A DNA stretch of 64,000 nt, from contig NZ_JARLTC010000041.1 of assembly GCF_029382225.1 (NCBI RefSeq), positions 46,467 through 110,466 of the forward strand, written 5' to 3'. The translations under genes were made by a program, and so were the position numbers. This document shows positions 17,751-27,242 of this stretch, piece by piece. Positions within the stretch are counted from its first letter, which is position 1. Each line of letters begins with the position of its first letter. The notes beneath the pieces are model-generated. The model was not told the origin of the DNA. It saw nothing but the letters and a program-made list of their open reading frames with translations, and made no database searches. The stretch comes from Spongiactinospora sp. TRM90649. GTDB lineage: Bacteria > Actinomycetota > Actinomycetes > Streptosporangiales > Streptosporangiaceae.

Positions 17751-19682
17751 TCAGTGCAGACGCGGCGCCGGGACCGGGAGGTTCACCCTCGGCGGGCCGC
17801 GCCACGTGTCGCGCTTGGACAGGTCAGGCGTGGTCAGCGTCCTGGGCACGACCAGCGGCACGCTCACGGAGCTGCGGGACAGGTCGACGGTCACCACCGC
17901 GCCGGTCGCGGCCTCCTGGCTGAAGTCCGCGTCGGTGCCGGCCAGGACGAGTCCCAGGCGGTGCCCCTTCTTGAAGACGTAGTCCTGGGGCAGGGTGTCC
18001 CAGCGGACGTTCGCCCACGCCCCCGGCTTCAGCGGCGACGGGTCGCTCAGCGAGTTCCGGTTCTGGACGTCGAGCCAGCCCCTGGCGACGACCTCCAGGG
18101 GACGGTTCGCCGTGTTGGTGACCGTCTTGCGGTAGCAGCCGTCGTCGAGACCGGCGCTCTCGCCGTGGCAGCTCTCCTCGGCCAGGGTGGAGATGCCCTG
18201 CCCGACGCGCCAGTCCACCCGGATGCCGGCGCCGTAGTCGACCAGGAGGGCGGTCAGGTTGGAGGTCGGCTTGTCCAGTTTGAGCTTCAGATCGACCTTG
18301 GGCGTTCCGGACAGCCGCAGGTCGACCGGCAGCTCGCCGGTCACGAACGCGGCCCGGCCGGGCTTCTGGGTGCCCACGTCGGCCACCATGGCGTCCTCGG
18401 GCTGCCGGATGTCGGTGAAGCCCGCCTGGAGGCCGCGGCGTTCCGGACGCAGGCCGAGGGAGCCGTCGGCGCCGGGGTAGAGGGATACGTCGGCGGAGTC
18501 GGGGGCCGGCCAGTCGGACTGGGTGATCCAGGTGTCGGGGCCGGTCTGCACGTCGGCGCGGGGCTCGCGCATGATGCCGTTCTGCACGCCGTACAGCCAG
18601 TGGTCGAACCAGCGGTGCAGGGTGTCCACCCAGACGTCGCGCCGGAAGTCGAACGGGTCCACGTGGTGGTACTGCCCGACCCAGACCTTGCGCGGCACGC
18701 CGCGCTTGGCCAGGGCCTGCCACCAGGTGGAGAACTGGTCCGGCTTGACGTTCATGTCGTTGACGGTGTGGACGGCGAACACGCTGGCCCGCACGTTGCG
18801 CACCGAGGCGAGCGAACCGGCCAGGTAGTCGCGGTCCTTCCAGAACGGGTTGTAGTCGCCGGTGGCGTCGCCGTCCTGGGCGTCCATCGCGGCCCGTACG
18901 GCGGCGCACTTGGCCGGCGGGTCGGTGTCCACGTAGTCGGCCAGCCAGGACATGTAGTCGTAGCCGTAGACGACGCCGTTCATCCGCTGGTACCGGTACC
19001 AGGAGCTGATCGCCGAGATCGGCACGATGGTCTTGAGCCCTTCGACGCCGGTCGCGGCGACCGCGTTGGCCAGGGTGCCGTCGTAGGACTTGCCGATCAT
19101 CGCGGCCTTGCCGTTGGTCCAGCTCGCGAGGGCCGGGGTGCCGTCCTCCCGGAACGCCTTGGCGCGCCCGTTGAGCCAGTCGATGACGGCCTTGCCGCCC
19201 AGTACGTCGGAGCGCCCGCCGGTGTCGGGACAGCCGTCGGACCTGGTGGTGCCGAGCATGTCCACGTTCAGCACGGCGTAGCCGCGCGGCACGAAGTAGT
19301 TGTCGTAGTACAGCGGGAATCTGGCGACGTCGCCCGCCTCGTCGTAGAGCTTCCGTTCGGCTTCGTTGCCTCTACCCGAATTGTCGTAGTAGGGGCTTTC
19401 ATCGATGATCACCGGCACGCGTAACGCGGGGCCGGACTCCTTGGGCCGGATGACGTCCACCCGGACCCGGTCTCTTCGGCCGTCGCCGTCGCCGTCCACA
19501 CTGGACTCGACGTAGACGTGTTCACGGATGGCGTCGGCGTAGGAGTACACGGGCTGGGTGCGCCCCTGCTCGATCTTGACCTCGGGTGAGGTCTCGGCCC
19601 GCGCCGGCTGGCCGAGCGCGATGCCGATGGCCAGGGCCAGGGGCAGGCACGCTAAGCGGCCCCGCCGTCGTTGGTGAGACAT
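17751..19682 (-). CDS. Secreted S15-family peptidase (Xaa-Pro dipeptidyl-peptidase / CocE-NonD hydrolase)
   Basis: 643 residues. A basic start (MSHQRRRGR) and hydrophobic core ending in QPARA form a signal peptide. The alpha/beta-hydrolase domain has its nucleophile serine in GKSYDGTL, a likely acid in HTVNDMNVKPD and a likely histidine in GQYHHVDPFD. The C-terminal ~220 residues are the beta jelly-roll of X-Pro dipeptidyl-peptidases. The ATG at 19682 follows CGGGAGGAAACGC. It probably removes N-terminal Xaa-Pro dipeptides outside the cell; an esterase role as in CocE is the alternative. Monocistronic, with a strong hairpin behind it. Confidence 0.87.
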   Translation of the reverse strand: MSHQRRRGRLACLPLALAIGIALGQPARAETSPEVKIEQGRTQPVYSYADAIREHVYVESSVDGDGDGRRDRVRVDVIRPKESGPALRVPVIIDESPYYDNSGRGNEAERKLYDEAGDVARFPLYYDNYFVPRGYAVLNVDMLGTTRSDGCPDTGGRSDVLGGKAVIDWLNGRAKAFREDGTPALASWTNGKAAMIGKSYDGTLANAVAATGVEGLKTIVPISAISSWYRYQRMNGVVYGYDYMSWLADYVDTDPPAKCAAVRAAMDAQDGDATGDYNPFWKDRDYLAGSLASVRNVRASVFAVHTVNDMNVKPDQFSTWWQALAKRGVPRKVWVGQYHHVDPFDFRRDVWVDTLHRWFDHWLYGVQNGIMREPRADVQTGPDTWITQSDWPAPDSADVSLYPGADGSLGLRPERRGLQAGFTDIRQPEDAMVADVGTQKPGRAAFVTGELPVDLRLSGTPKVDLKLKLDKPTSNLTALLVDYGAGIRVDWRVGQGISTLAEESCHGESAGLDDGCYRKTVTNTANRPLEVVARGWLDVQNRNSLSDPSPLKPGAWANVRWDTLPQDYVFKKGHRLGLVLAGTDADFSQEAATGAVVTVDLSRSSVSVPLVVPRTLTTPDLSKRDTWRGPPRVNLPVPAPRLH

Positions 19683-19826
19683 GCGTTTCCTCCCGGGACT
19701 GTTTTTGACGAGAGTGGGAGAACCAGCGCAATGTCTCATGTAACACACGGCACGTCCACGACCGGGCGCTCCTCCGGCGCCCGGCCGCTTCCCGCGCGTG
19801 ACCGCGCGGACGTGACGCGCGCGGGA

Positions 19827-22100
19827 CTACGCGCGGGCGGGCAGTCCGGCGAGCGGGCCCGGCAGGTCGCCGTCGTGGACGACGCCCAGGCGGCGGGTGG
19901 TCCTGGTGAGCGCGACGTAGAGGTCGTTCAGCCCACGGACCGACTCCGCGACGATCCGCGCCGGGTCCACCACGATCACCGAGTCGAACTCCAGCCCCTT
20001 GGCCCCGGCCACGTCGAGGACCACGACCGGTTCTGCGAGGTCGGGGGCGCCCGCCGTGCCGCCGAGGACCTCGGCGCTCAGCTCGTCCAGCCGGGAGGAC
20101 GGCACGACGACGGCCAGCCGTCCGCGCCCCACCAGGCGGGCCTCCTCGGCGGCGATCCCGGCGACGTCGCGGGACTTGGCCTGCCAGGGCGACTCGCCGG
20201 TCTCGCGCACCGAGCGCGGCACCGGCAGCGTCGGGTCCAGCTCGGCCAGCACCCCGGCCGCCACCGCCATCACCTCGGCGGGCATCCGGTAGTTGACGTT
20301 GAGCACGGTGAGCGACCAGCGGTCGCCGGTGTAGGGGGCCAGCGCCTCCCGCCACGACGCCGCGCCCGCCGGGCTGCCGGTCTGGGCGATGTCGCCCACC
20401 AGGGTCATCCACCTGGTGGGGATCCGCCGCATCAGCATCCGCCAGGCCATCTGCGACAGCTCCTGCGCCTCGTCGACGATGACGTGCCCGAAGGTCCAGG
20501 TGCGGTCGGCGGCGGCCCGTTCGGCGGTGGAGCGGTCGTCGGCGCCGGCGTGCCGTTCGGCGAACCGCTCGGCGTCCACCAGGTCGGCCGCCGACAGCAC
20601 CTCGGCGTCGCCGTGGCCGTCCACGTCCATGCTGCGCGAGCCCTCGGAGATGTCGAGCACGCCCTGCGCGTAGGCGACCCGCCGGAGGCGCTCCTCCTCA
20701 GCGGCGGCCCTGGCCGCGCGGTCGTCCACGCCGAGTATCTCGGCGGCCTCGTCGAGCAGCGGGACGTCGGCGGCGCTCCAGCCGCCGCCCGGCGCGCGCT
20801 CCAGCAACTCCCGCCCGGGGAGCCCGGGCGCGGCGGCGGCCAGCCGGTCCGCGGACGCGAACAGGTCCGTCAGCAGGCGCTGCGGGGTCAGCACCGGCCA
20901 CAGCAGGTCGATCGCCGCCCAGATCTCGCGGTTGTCCTCCAGCAGTTCGCGGCGCATGGCCTTGAACTCCTCGTCGTCGATCAGGTCGTGGCCGCCCTCG
21001 ATGCCCTCGCCGAGCCGTTCGGCGAGCTGGCGGGTGAGCACGTCGGCGACGCCCTTGACCACCAGCGGCCTGGCCTCGTTGTGCAGCAGGGAGGTGGCGC
21101 GGACCTGGCTCCGGACGCGTTCGCACACCTCGCGGGTGAGCACCAGGGTCTGTCCGTCGTGCACGATCTCCAGCCGGTCCTCGGGCACCCACTGCCGGTC
21201 GAGCACCGCCTCGGCCAGCACGCGGGCCATCTCCGGCCGCCCCTTGACCTCGGCCACGGCCGGGTCCTCCCGGCGGTCGCCGGTGACGCCGGGGAACAGC
21301 TCGCCGACGGTGGCCAGCAGCACGCCCGTCTCGCCGAGCGAGGGCAGCACCTCGCCGATGTAGCGCAGGAACGTGGCGTTGGGTCCGACGATCAGCACAC
21401 CGCGCTTGGACAGCAGGTCGCGGTGGGTGTAGAGCAGGTAGGCCGCCCGGTGCAGCGCCACCACGGTCTTGCCGGTCCCCGCGCCGCCCTGCACCACGAG
21501 CACGCCCCGGTGGGGCGACCTGATGATCGCGTCCTGCTCGGCCTGGATGGTCTCCACGATGTCGCTCATCCGGCCGGTACGGCCCGCCGTCAGCGCGGCC
21601 AGCAGCGCCGCCTCGCCGGTCAGCGCCTCGGGGTCGGCCGAGGTCAGGTCGAGCGTCTCGTCGCTGATCGCGGTGACGGTCCGCTTCCTGGTCTTGATGT
21701 GCCTGCGGCGGCGCACGCCGTGCGGCGACGCGCCGGTGGCGACGTAGAAGGGCCGGGCCGCCGGGGCGCGCCAGTCGAGCAGCAGCGGCTCGTAGTCGTC
21801 GCCGGTGTCGTCGTGGATGCCGATCCTGCCGATGTGGTAGCGCTCGCCGTCGATCAGGTCCAGGCGGCCGAAGCAGAGCCCGTGCTCGGCGGCGTCGAGC
21901 TGGGCGAGCCGCCTGGTGTACCGGGTCGCCGCGGCGTCGCGGTCGACGAGCGCCTGCGCGCTCTCCCCTGGTTCCCCCGTCATGCCGCCGTCGCGCAGCG
22001 CCCGGGAAAGGCGCTCCTCAGCGGTGTCCCGCATGTCGTCGAGGTGGCCGTAGAGCATTGACAGATATGCCTGCTCTGCGGCGATCTCTTCGGTTGACAA
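19827..22100 (-). CDS. helD: HelD/HelR-type RNA polymerase-recycling ATPase
   Basis: 757 residues, the usual length of actinobacterial HelD. It has the N-terminal antiparallel helical arm with AEQAYLSMLYGHLDDMR, UvrD-like motif I GGAGTGKTVVALHRAA (~204-219), VIVDEAQELSQMAW, and motifs near the C-terminus including VVDPARIV and LYVALTRTTRRLGVVH. HelD binds core RNA polymerase, inserts into its channels and releases stalled polymerase. The Streptomyces homologue HelR gives rifamycin tolerance by displacing the drug. The start codon is TTG at 22100, where the conserved N-terminal arm begins. I looked for a rifamycin-associated element upstream and saw none. Confidence 0.9.
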   Translation of the reverse strand: MSTEEIAAEQAYLSMLYGHLDDMRDTAEERLSRALRDGGMTGEPGESAQALVDRDAAATRYTRRLAQLDAAEHGLCFGRLDLIDGERYHIGRIGIHDDTGDDYEPLLLDWRAPAARPFYVATGASPHGVRRRRHIKTRKRTVTAISDETLDLTSADPEALTGEAALLAALTAGRTGRMSDIVETIQAEQDAIIRSPHRGVLVVQGGAGTGKTVVALHRAAYLLYTHRDLLSKRGVLIVGPNATFLRYIGEVLPSLGETGVLLATVGELFPGVTGDRREDPAVAEVKGRPEMARVLAEAVLDRQWVPEDRLEIVHDGQTLVLTREVCERVRSQVRATSLLHNEARPLVVKGVADVLTRQLAERLGEGIEGGHDLIDDEEFKAMRRELLEDNREIWAAIDLLWPVLTPQRLLTDLFASADRLAAAAPGLPGRELLERAPGGGWSAADVPLLDEAAEILGVDDRAARAAAEEERLRRVAYAQGVLDISEGSRSMDVDGHGDAEVLSAADLVDAERFAERHAGADDRSTAERAAADRTWTFGHVIVDEAQELSQMAWRMLMRRIPTRWMTLVGDIAQTGSPAGAASWREALAPYTGDRWSLTVLNVNYRMPAEVMAVAAGVLAELDPTLPVPRSVRETGESPWQAKSRDVAGIAAEEARLVGRGRLAVVVPSSRLDELSAEVLGGTAGAPDLAEPVVVLDVAGAKGLEFDSVIVVDPARIVAESVRGLNDLYVALTRTTRRLGVVHDGDLPGPLAGLPARA

Positions 22101-22117
22101 TGCCCGCCCCCAATGGG

Positions 22118-22123
22118 ATAATA
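22118..22123 (-). promoter_or_regulatory. Possible -10 box of the helD promoter
   Basis: On the minus strand TATTAT matches the -10 consensus at five of six positions and lies about 17 nt before the TTG start, implying a very short leader. No good -35 hexamer is visible at the expected distance. Confidence 0.35.
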
Positions 22124-22235
22124 CAATCGAGAGAGTTGTCTGTTTCTATTGCGAACCAACTCCTCAATCTATCGCCGACCGCCGACTTTGGCCAGTCGAC
22201 CTTTTCGGCCGGTTTTTTCGGCCAGACTCGAAGCC

Positions 22236-23210
22236 ATGCCGATCAGAAACCTGCGGCGAGGGCTCGCCATCTCCCTGATGCGGGCGGCCAGGGCCGCCAA
22301 CCGCGCACGCGTGGTCCGCGTGGTGCTGCGCGGCCGGAGCGTCCGCCGCTTCCCCGTGGTCAACACCATCTACCACGCGGTGTTCCGCGCGGGGGTCACC
22401 GGCGAGCGCGCGAGCGAGGTCACCGCGACCTACCGGGGCGTCACGCTGACCGGTCCCGCCTGGGACCGCACGATCATGCCGTCGGTCGCGGGCGGCTACT
22501 ACGAGGAGTTCGAGGTCGGCCTGTTCGAACGGCTGGCCGCCGGGTCCGGCACGATCCTCGACGTCGGCGCCAACATCGGCGTCTACGCCTGCACGGGCGC
22601 GTCCCACCTGCCAGAGGGCGGCCGGCTCGTCGCCTTCGAACCGGTCCCGGAGAACCTCGGCTACCTGCGGGCCAACATCGACCGCAACGGCCTCGGCGAC
22701 CGGGTCACCGTCGAACCCGCCGCGGTGGGCGCCGCCCCCGGCGAGCTGACCCTGCACCTGTCCGGCGAGCAGTCCGGCAAGCACTCCGCCTCCGCGGTCA
22801 ACGCGGGCGAGGCGACCGGGTCGGTCAGCGTGCCGATGACCTCGATCGACGCCTATCTCGCCGAGGGCGGTCTCCGGCCCGACATCATCAAGATCGATGT
22901 CGAGGGCTATGAGGGGTTCGTGCTGCGCGGGGCCGCCGAGACCCTGGCGGGCCTGCCCACCCTGCTGTTCGAGGTCCACCCGGAACTGCAGGCCAACTGC
23001 GGCTGCCCCGCGCCGGAACTGCTCGACCAGGTCTTCGCGCGCTACGAGTGGGTCTTCGTCGTGGACGAGCTGAACAACCGCCTGCTCCCGCACACCCGCG
23101 CCCAGCTCGACGAGCCGGACGCGATCGGCCTCTACCGCTCCAACCTGGTGGCCGTGGGACGGCGCGAGCATCTCGACGCCCTCGCCGAATGGCACGGCGT
23201 GCGCCCGTGA
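22236..23210 (+). CDS. FkbM-family SAM-dependent methyltransferase
   Basis: About 324 residues from the ATG at 22236. The SAM-binding motif ILDVGANIGVYAC is followed by VAFEPVPENLGYLRANI and the FkbM signature IIKIDVEGYEGFVLRGA with LLFEVHPE. FkbM enzymes methylate hydroxyl groups of sugars, polyketides or other secondary products; no such cluster is nearby. An earlier GTG-type frame opens at 22149, but those residues do not look like coding sequence. The gene diverges from helD and converges on the flavin reductase gene. Confidence 0.85.
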   Translation: MPIRNLRRGLAISLMRAARAANRARVVRVVLRGRSVRRFPVVNTIYHAVFRAGVTGERASEVTATYRGVTLTGPAWDRTIMPSVAGGYYEEFEVGLFERLAAGSGTILDVGANIGVYACTGASHLPEGGRLVAFEPVPENLGYLRANIDRNGLGDRVTVEPAAVGAAPGELTLHLSGEQSGKHSASAVNAGEATGSVSVPMTSIDAYLAEGGLRPDIIKIDVEGYEGFVLRGAAETLAGLPTLLFEVHPELQANCGCPAPELLDQVFARYEWVFVVDELNNRLLPHTRAQLDEPDAIGLYRSNLVAVGRREHLDALAEWHGVRP

Positions 23211-23241
23211 GTCCGTCGCCCCCGGGCGCCGCCGTGACCGC

Positions 23242-23757
23242 TCACCTCCCTTCGCCGTGGGGAGTGAAGTCTCCGAACCGCCCCCGGTGGTAGAGCAGCG
23301 GGCCTGCCGCCTCGCGCACGCCGACGCCGGTCACCAGGCCGATCACCAGCACGTGGTCGCCCACTGCGATGGTGTCGTGCGGGCGGCAGAACAGGTGGGC
23401 GGAGACGTCCTGTAGCAGTGGTGCGCCGAGCGGCCCGGAGACCCACCGCGTCGGCGCCGCGAACCGGTCAATGCTCCGCCGGGCGAACCGCGCGGCCAGT
23501 TCGGCCTGGTCGCTCGCCAGGATGTTGACCACGAAGTGGTCGGCCGCGCGCATCCACGGCCAGGTCGTGGACGACTGATCGACATAGAAGGAGACGAGCG
23601 GGGGTTCGAGGCTGACGGAGGTGAACGATGTCGCCGTCAGCCCGACCGGCGCGCTCTCGTTTCGTGCGGTGATGACGACGACCCCGGCGGCGTGTACGGC
23701 CAGCGCCCGCCGGAATCGCTCCTGGTCCACTGCCAGGTCGGGCAGGGTCTCGGTCAT
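23242..23757 (-). CDS. Flavin reductase (split-barrel FMN-binding)
   Basis: 171 residues with the flavin reductase fold: RFRRALAVHAAGVVVITAR, GLTATSFTSVSLEPPLVSFYV, HFVVNILASDQ and the terminal LLYHRGRFGDFTPH. These enzymes reduce free FMN or FAD with NAD(P)H for two-component monooxygenases. It is the last gene of the organosulfur-type locus and probably supplies reduced flavin to the luciferase-like monooxygenases encoded at 31-35 kb. It has its own promoter in the 105-bp gap behind the flavoprotein gene. The ATG at 23757 is preceded by GAGGACGACCC. Confidence 0.9.
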   Translation of the reverse strand: MTETLPDLAVDQERFRRALAVHAAGVVVITARNESAPVGLTATSFTSVSLEPPLVSFYVDQSSTTWPWMRAADHFVVNILASDQAELAARFARRSIDRFAAPTRWVSGPLGAPLLQDVSAHLFCRPHDTIAVGDHVLVIGLVTGVGVREAAGPLLYHRGRFGDFTPHGEGR

Positions 23758-23807
23758 GGGTCGTCCTCGAATGCCGCGATGCGGTGTTGGCCCTGGCGCA
23801 TACCTCG

Positions 23808-23846
23808 ACGCTACGATTCCGGCGTTCTAAAGTCAATATTTCCTAC
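23808..23846 (-). promoter_or_regulatory. Promoter of the flavin reductase gene with upstream TTCCTAC motif
   Basis: Minus strand: -35 TTGACT at 23836-23831, 17-nt spacer, -10 TAGCGT at 23813-23808. The motif read as GTAGGAA on the minus strand (TTCCTAC on plus, 23840-23846) lies just upstream of the -35, a typical activator position. The same heptamer occurs before the GntR/UTRA and GST-like genes of this locus. Confidence 0.55.
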
Positions 23847-23861
23847 TGGATATACATAAAT

Positions 23862-26537
23862 TTAGGCCAGTGCCCGTCTTGCGTACGCGCGTACGTCCGC
23901 GTCCGGATCGCTCAGCGCGTTGCGCAGCGCCGCCGCGACCCGCGGGTCCGTCCCCGCCCAGGCGGCCAGGGCCTGGACCACGGCTTTACGGACGTCCAGG
24001 TTCTCATCGCCCAGCGCGGTGATCAGCGTGTCGGCCAGCAGGGGGGCCGCGGTGCCGGCGCCGGAGGCGGCCAGGCACCGGGCCGCGCCGACCCGCACCT
24101 GCCAGGCCGGGTCGGCCAGCGCGGGCACCGCGGCGGCGGTGAGCGGCGCGCCCGTCGCGCCCGACGCCTCCAGCGCGGCCGCGCGCACCAGCGGGTCCTG
24201 GTCGCCCGCCAGCGTCTCCAGGGCGGCCGAGGGCTTACCGATGGTCCCCAGGCCCTTCGCCACCCACACCCGGACCTCTCTGGAGGGGTCGGCGCGGGCC
24301 TCGGCCACCGGATCCGGCTCGTCCAACGACACCAGTCCCCTGATCCCCTCGATCCGCACCCGGTGGTCGGCGTCGGCCAGGGCGGCGGCGAAGACGTCCC
24401 GGCCGCCCAGCCGGAGCGCCCGCAGCACGTCCAGGGCGGTCGCCCGGACCACGGCGTCGGGCGCGTTTGCCCGCGCGGCCAGACCTCCGGCCAGTTCGGG
24501 GGTGGCGGGGAGCACCTCCACCAGTTCGCGCAGCCCGGCGGCGGCGGCGTGCCGTACCGTGCCGTGGCGGTCGGCCAGCGCGGTCACCAGGGCCGGGCCC
24601 GCGCCGTCGGGGGCCGACTCGGTCAGCGTGGCGATGGCCGCGCGCCGCACCTTGGGGTCGTCGTCGGCCAGGTAGGGGACGAGCCGGTCGAGGCCGGGCT
24701 GCTCGTCGGCCATCCGGTTCAGCTCCAGGATGCGCGGCGAGCGGCCGACCGCCGCACGCTCGGCGCGGGCCGTCTTCGCCCGCTCGCCGGACACCGGCGC
24801 GAACCCGGCCACCACCACCGGCTCGGCCTGCACCGGCAGGAACTCCGGGACCGGGACCAGGTACGGCTCGACCGGGCGCTTGACGAACTCCATCCCGCCG
24901 TCGGCCCGCTTGCGCAGGTTCAGGTGGTAGAGCCACTCGCCGTCGTCTCGCGCCGGCAGGTCCGCCCGGTCGTGGTAGAGACCCCAGCGGCTCTCCGTGC
25001 GCACCAGCGACGACCTGGCCGCCATCTCCGCGCAGTCCCTGATGAAGTCCACCTCGGCGCAGCGCATCAGCTCGTGCGGGGTGCGCGCCCCCATCGCGGC
25101 GATCTCACCGCGCATCCGCTCGAACGCCTCCAGCGCGATGTCCAGCTTGGCCCCGGTCTTGGGCGGGGCCACGTAGTCGTTCACGAAGCGCCGCAGCTTG
25201 TACTCCACCTGCGGCTGCGGCGGGCCGTCCGGGTTGCGCAGCGGCCGGTAGATCAGCTCGTGCGCGGCGGCGACCTGGTCCGCGGCCGGCGCGGCCGGGG
25301 TCTCCACCAGGCCGGTGGCGGCGTGGGTGCCCGCCAGGTCGCCGAACACGAACGCGCCGATCATGTAGTTGTGCGGCACGCAGGCCAGGTCGCCCGCCGC
25401 GTACAGGCCGGGCACGCTGGTCGCGCCGTGCTCGTCCACCCACACCCCGGACGCCGAATGGCCGCCGCACAGCCCGATCTCGGAGATGTGCATCTCCACG
25501 TCGTGCGTGCGGTAGTCGTGGCCGCGCCCGGCGTGGAAGGTGCCGCGCGTGGGCCGCTCGGTGGAGTGCAGGATGTTCTCCAGCGCGCCGATGCTCTCCT
25601 CGGGCAGGTGGGTGAGCTTGAGGTAGATCGGCCCCCGGGCAGAGGCGATCTCCCCGGCCACCTCGGCCATCATCTGGCCCGACCAGTAGTCGGAGTCCAC
25701 GAACCGCTCGCCCCGGTTGTTGACCTGGTAGCCGCCGAACGGATTCGCCACGTAGGCGCAGGCCGGGCCGTTGTAGTCCTTGATCAGCGGGTTGATCTGG
25801 AAGCACTCGATGCCGCTCAGCTCGGCCCCCGCGTGGTAGGCCATGGCGTGCCCGTCCCCGGCGTTGGTGGGGTTCTCGTAGGTGCCGTAGAGGTAGCCGC
25901 TGGCGGGGAGGCCGAGCCGTCCGCAGGCGCCGGTGGCCAGGATCACCGCGCCCGCCGAGACGGTGACGAACCGCCCGCTGCGGGTGTCGAACCCGGCCAC
26001 GCCGCAGGCCCGGCCGTCGGGGCCGGTCAGCACGCGCACCGGCATCACCCGGTTCTCGATGCGCACCTTCTCCCGGATCTCGCGGCGGCGCAGCACCCGG
26101 TAGAGGACCTTCTTGACGTCCTTGCCCTCCGGCATCGGCAGCACGTAGCTGCCCGAGCGGTGGACCCGGCGCACGGCGTACTCGCCGTACTCGTCCTTCT
26201 CGAACTTCACGCCGTACCGCTCCAGGCGGCGGACCATGTCGTGGCCACGCGTGGCGGTCTGGTGGATCGTCCGCTGGTTCACCACGCCGTCGTTGGCGCG
26301 GGTGATCTCGGCGACGTAGTCCTCCGGGGTGGCCTTGCCGGGGATCACCGCGTTGTTCACGCCGTCCATGCCCATGGCCAGCGCGCCGCTGTGCCGGACG
26401 TGGGCCTTCTCCAGCAGCAGCACGCGGGCGCCGTGCTCGGCGGCCGAGATGGCGGCCATCGTGCCCGCCGTACCGCCGCCGACGACCAGCACCTCGCAGT
26501 CCAGGTGGAGGGCGTCCGCGATCGAGGGAATCTCCAT
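23862..26537 (-). CDS. AprA/fumarate-reductase-like flavoprotein fused to C-terminal HEAT repeats
   Basis: 891 residues. Residues 1-~560 form an FAD-dependent oxidoreductase of the succinate dehydrogenase/fumarate reductase/AprA superfamily: CEVLVVGGGTAGTMAA at the N-terminus, VILATGACGRLG, and the FAD-binding PGLYAAGDLACVPHNYM. Residues ~600-891 are eight or nine HEAT-like repeats with recurring DPDADVRAYARRAL-type units. HEAT repeats on an AprA-type flavoprotein are unusual and suggest a docking surface. The gene follows the ABC ATPase gene by 6 bp, and the operon also encodes an eight-cysteine ferredoxin, which resembles AprB. Role inferred: a sulfur redox step on the imported compound. 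The substrate is unknown, and adenylylsulfate reductase activity is not shown. Confidence 0.85.
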   Translation of the reverse strand: MEIPSIADALHLDCEVLVVGGGTAGTMAAISAAEHGARVLLLEKAHVRHSGALAMGMDGVNNAVIPGKATPEDYVAEITRANDGVVNQRTIHQTATRGHDMVRRLERYGVKFEKDEYGEYAVRRVHRSGSYVLPMPEGKDVKKVLYRVLRRREIREKVRIENRVMPVRVLTGPDGRACGVAGFDTRSGRFVTVSAGAVILATGACGRLGLPASGYLYGTYENPTNAGDGHAMAYHAGAELSGIECFQINPLIKDYNGPACAYVANPFGGYQVNNRGERFVDSDYWSGQMMAEVAGEIASARGPIYLKLTHLPEESIGALENILHSTERPTRGTFHAGRGHDYRTHDVEMHISEIGLCGGHSASGVWVDEHGATSVPGLYAAGDLACVPHNYMIGAFVFGDLAGTHAATGLVETPAAPAADQVAAAHELIYRPLRNPDGPPQPQVEYKLRRFVNDYVAPPKTGAKLDIALEAFERMRGEIAAMGARTPHELMRCAEVDFIRDCAEMAARSSLVRTESRWGLYHDRADLPARDDGEWLYHLNLRKRADGGMEFVKRPVEPYLVPVPEFLPVQAEPVVVAGFAPVSGERAKTARAERAAVGRSPRILELNRMADEQPGLDRLVPYLADDDPKVRRAAIATLTESAPDGAGPALVTALADRHGTVRHAAAAGLRELVEVLPATPELAGGLAARANAPDAVVRATALDVLRALRLGGRDVFAAALADADHRVRIEGIRGLVSLDEPDPVAEARADPSREVRVWVAKGLGTIGKPSAALETLAGDQDPLVRAAALEASGATGAPLTAAAVPALADPAWQVRVGAARCLAASGAGTAAPLLADTLITALGDENLDVRKAVVQALAAWAGTDPRVAAALRNALSDPDADVRAYARRALA

Positions 26538-26543
26538 GTGCTC

Positions 26544-27242
26544 CTACAGCTCCTTCACGATCTGGTCGCGGGTCGCGCCGGTGAGCGAGCGCAGCCCCCC
26601 GGTACGGCCGAGCGCCACCACCCGGTCGCCCAGCAGCAGCGCCTCGTCCACGTCGTGGGTGACGAACACCACGGTGGCCGAGGTGTCCCGCAGCACGTCG
26701 AGCAGCAGCCGCTGCATCCCGGCGCGGGTCTGCGCGTCCAGCGCGCCGAACGGCTCGTCCATGAGCACCGCGCGCGGGGCGCCGACCAGCGCTCTGGCCA
26801 GTTGCACCCGCTGGCGCATCCCGCCGGACAGCTCGCGGGGCAGCCGGCCCTCGGATCCGGCCAGCCCGACCCTCTCGATCCAGCCGCGCGCGGCGGCGCG
26901 GCGGGCCGTCCGGTCCACGCCCCGGATGACCAGCGGCAGTTCCACGTTGCGCAGCACCGACCGCCACGGCAGCAGCCCGTCCTCCTGGAAGACCATGGCC
27001 CGGTCGCTGGACGGGCCGGTGACCGGCGCGCCGTCGGCGAGGATCCGGCCCGAGTAGGGCGTGAGCAGCCCGGCGAGGCCGCGCAGCAGGGTGGACTTGC
27101 CGGATCCCGACGCGCCGACCACGACGACGATCTCGCCGGGCGCCACGTCGAGACGTACGTCGCCGAGCACCGTGTCCCTGCCGTAGCCGAGGGCGGCGCC
27201 GTCGAGGGTGAGCCGCAGGCCCCTGGTCGCCGTGGTGGTCAT
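26544..27242 (-). CDS. ABC transporter ATP-binding protein, sulfonate/nitrate/taurine type
   Basis: 232 residues with Walker A GASGSGKSTLL, Q-loop MVFQEDGLLPW, signature LSGGMRQRVQLARAL, Walker B VLMDEPFGALD and switch HDVDEA. The EDGLLPW and FGALDAQTR sequences are typical of SsuB/TauB-like ATPases. The ATG at 27242 overlaps the permease stop (ATGA), so the two are coupled. It energises uptake of the ligand delivered by the lipoprotein encoded two genes upstream. Confidence 0.92.
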   Translation of the reverse strand: MTTTATRGLRLTLDGAALGYGRDTVLGDVRLDVAPGEIVVVVGASGSGKSTLLRGLAGLLTPYSGRILADGAPVTGPSSDRAMVFQEDGLLPWRSVLRNVELPLVIRGVDRTARRAAARGWIERVGLAGSEGRLPRELSGGMRQRVQLARALVGAPRAVLMDEPFGALDAQTRAGMQRLLLDVLRDTSATVVFVTHDVDEALLLGDRVVALGRTGGLRSLTGATRDQIVKEL

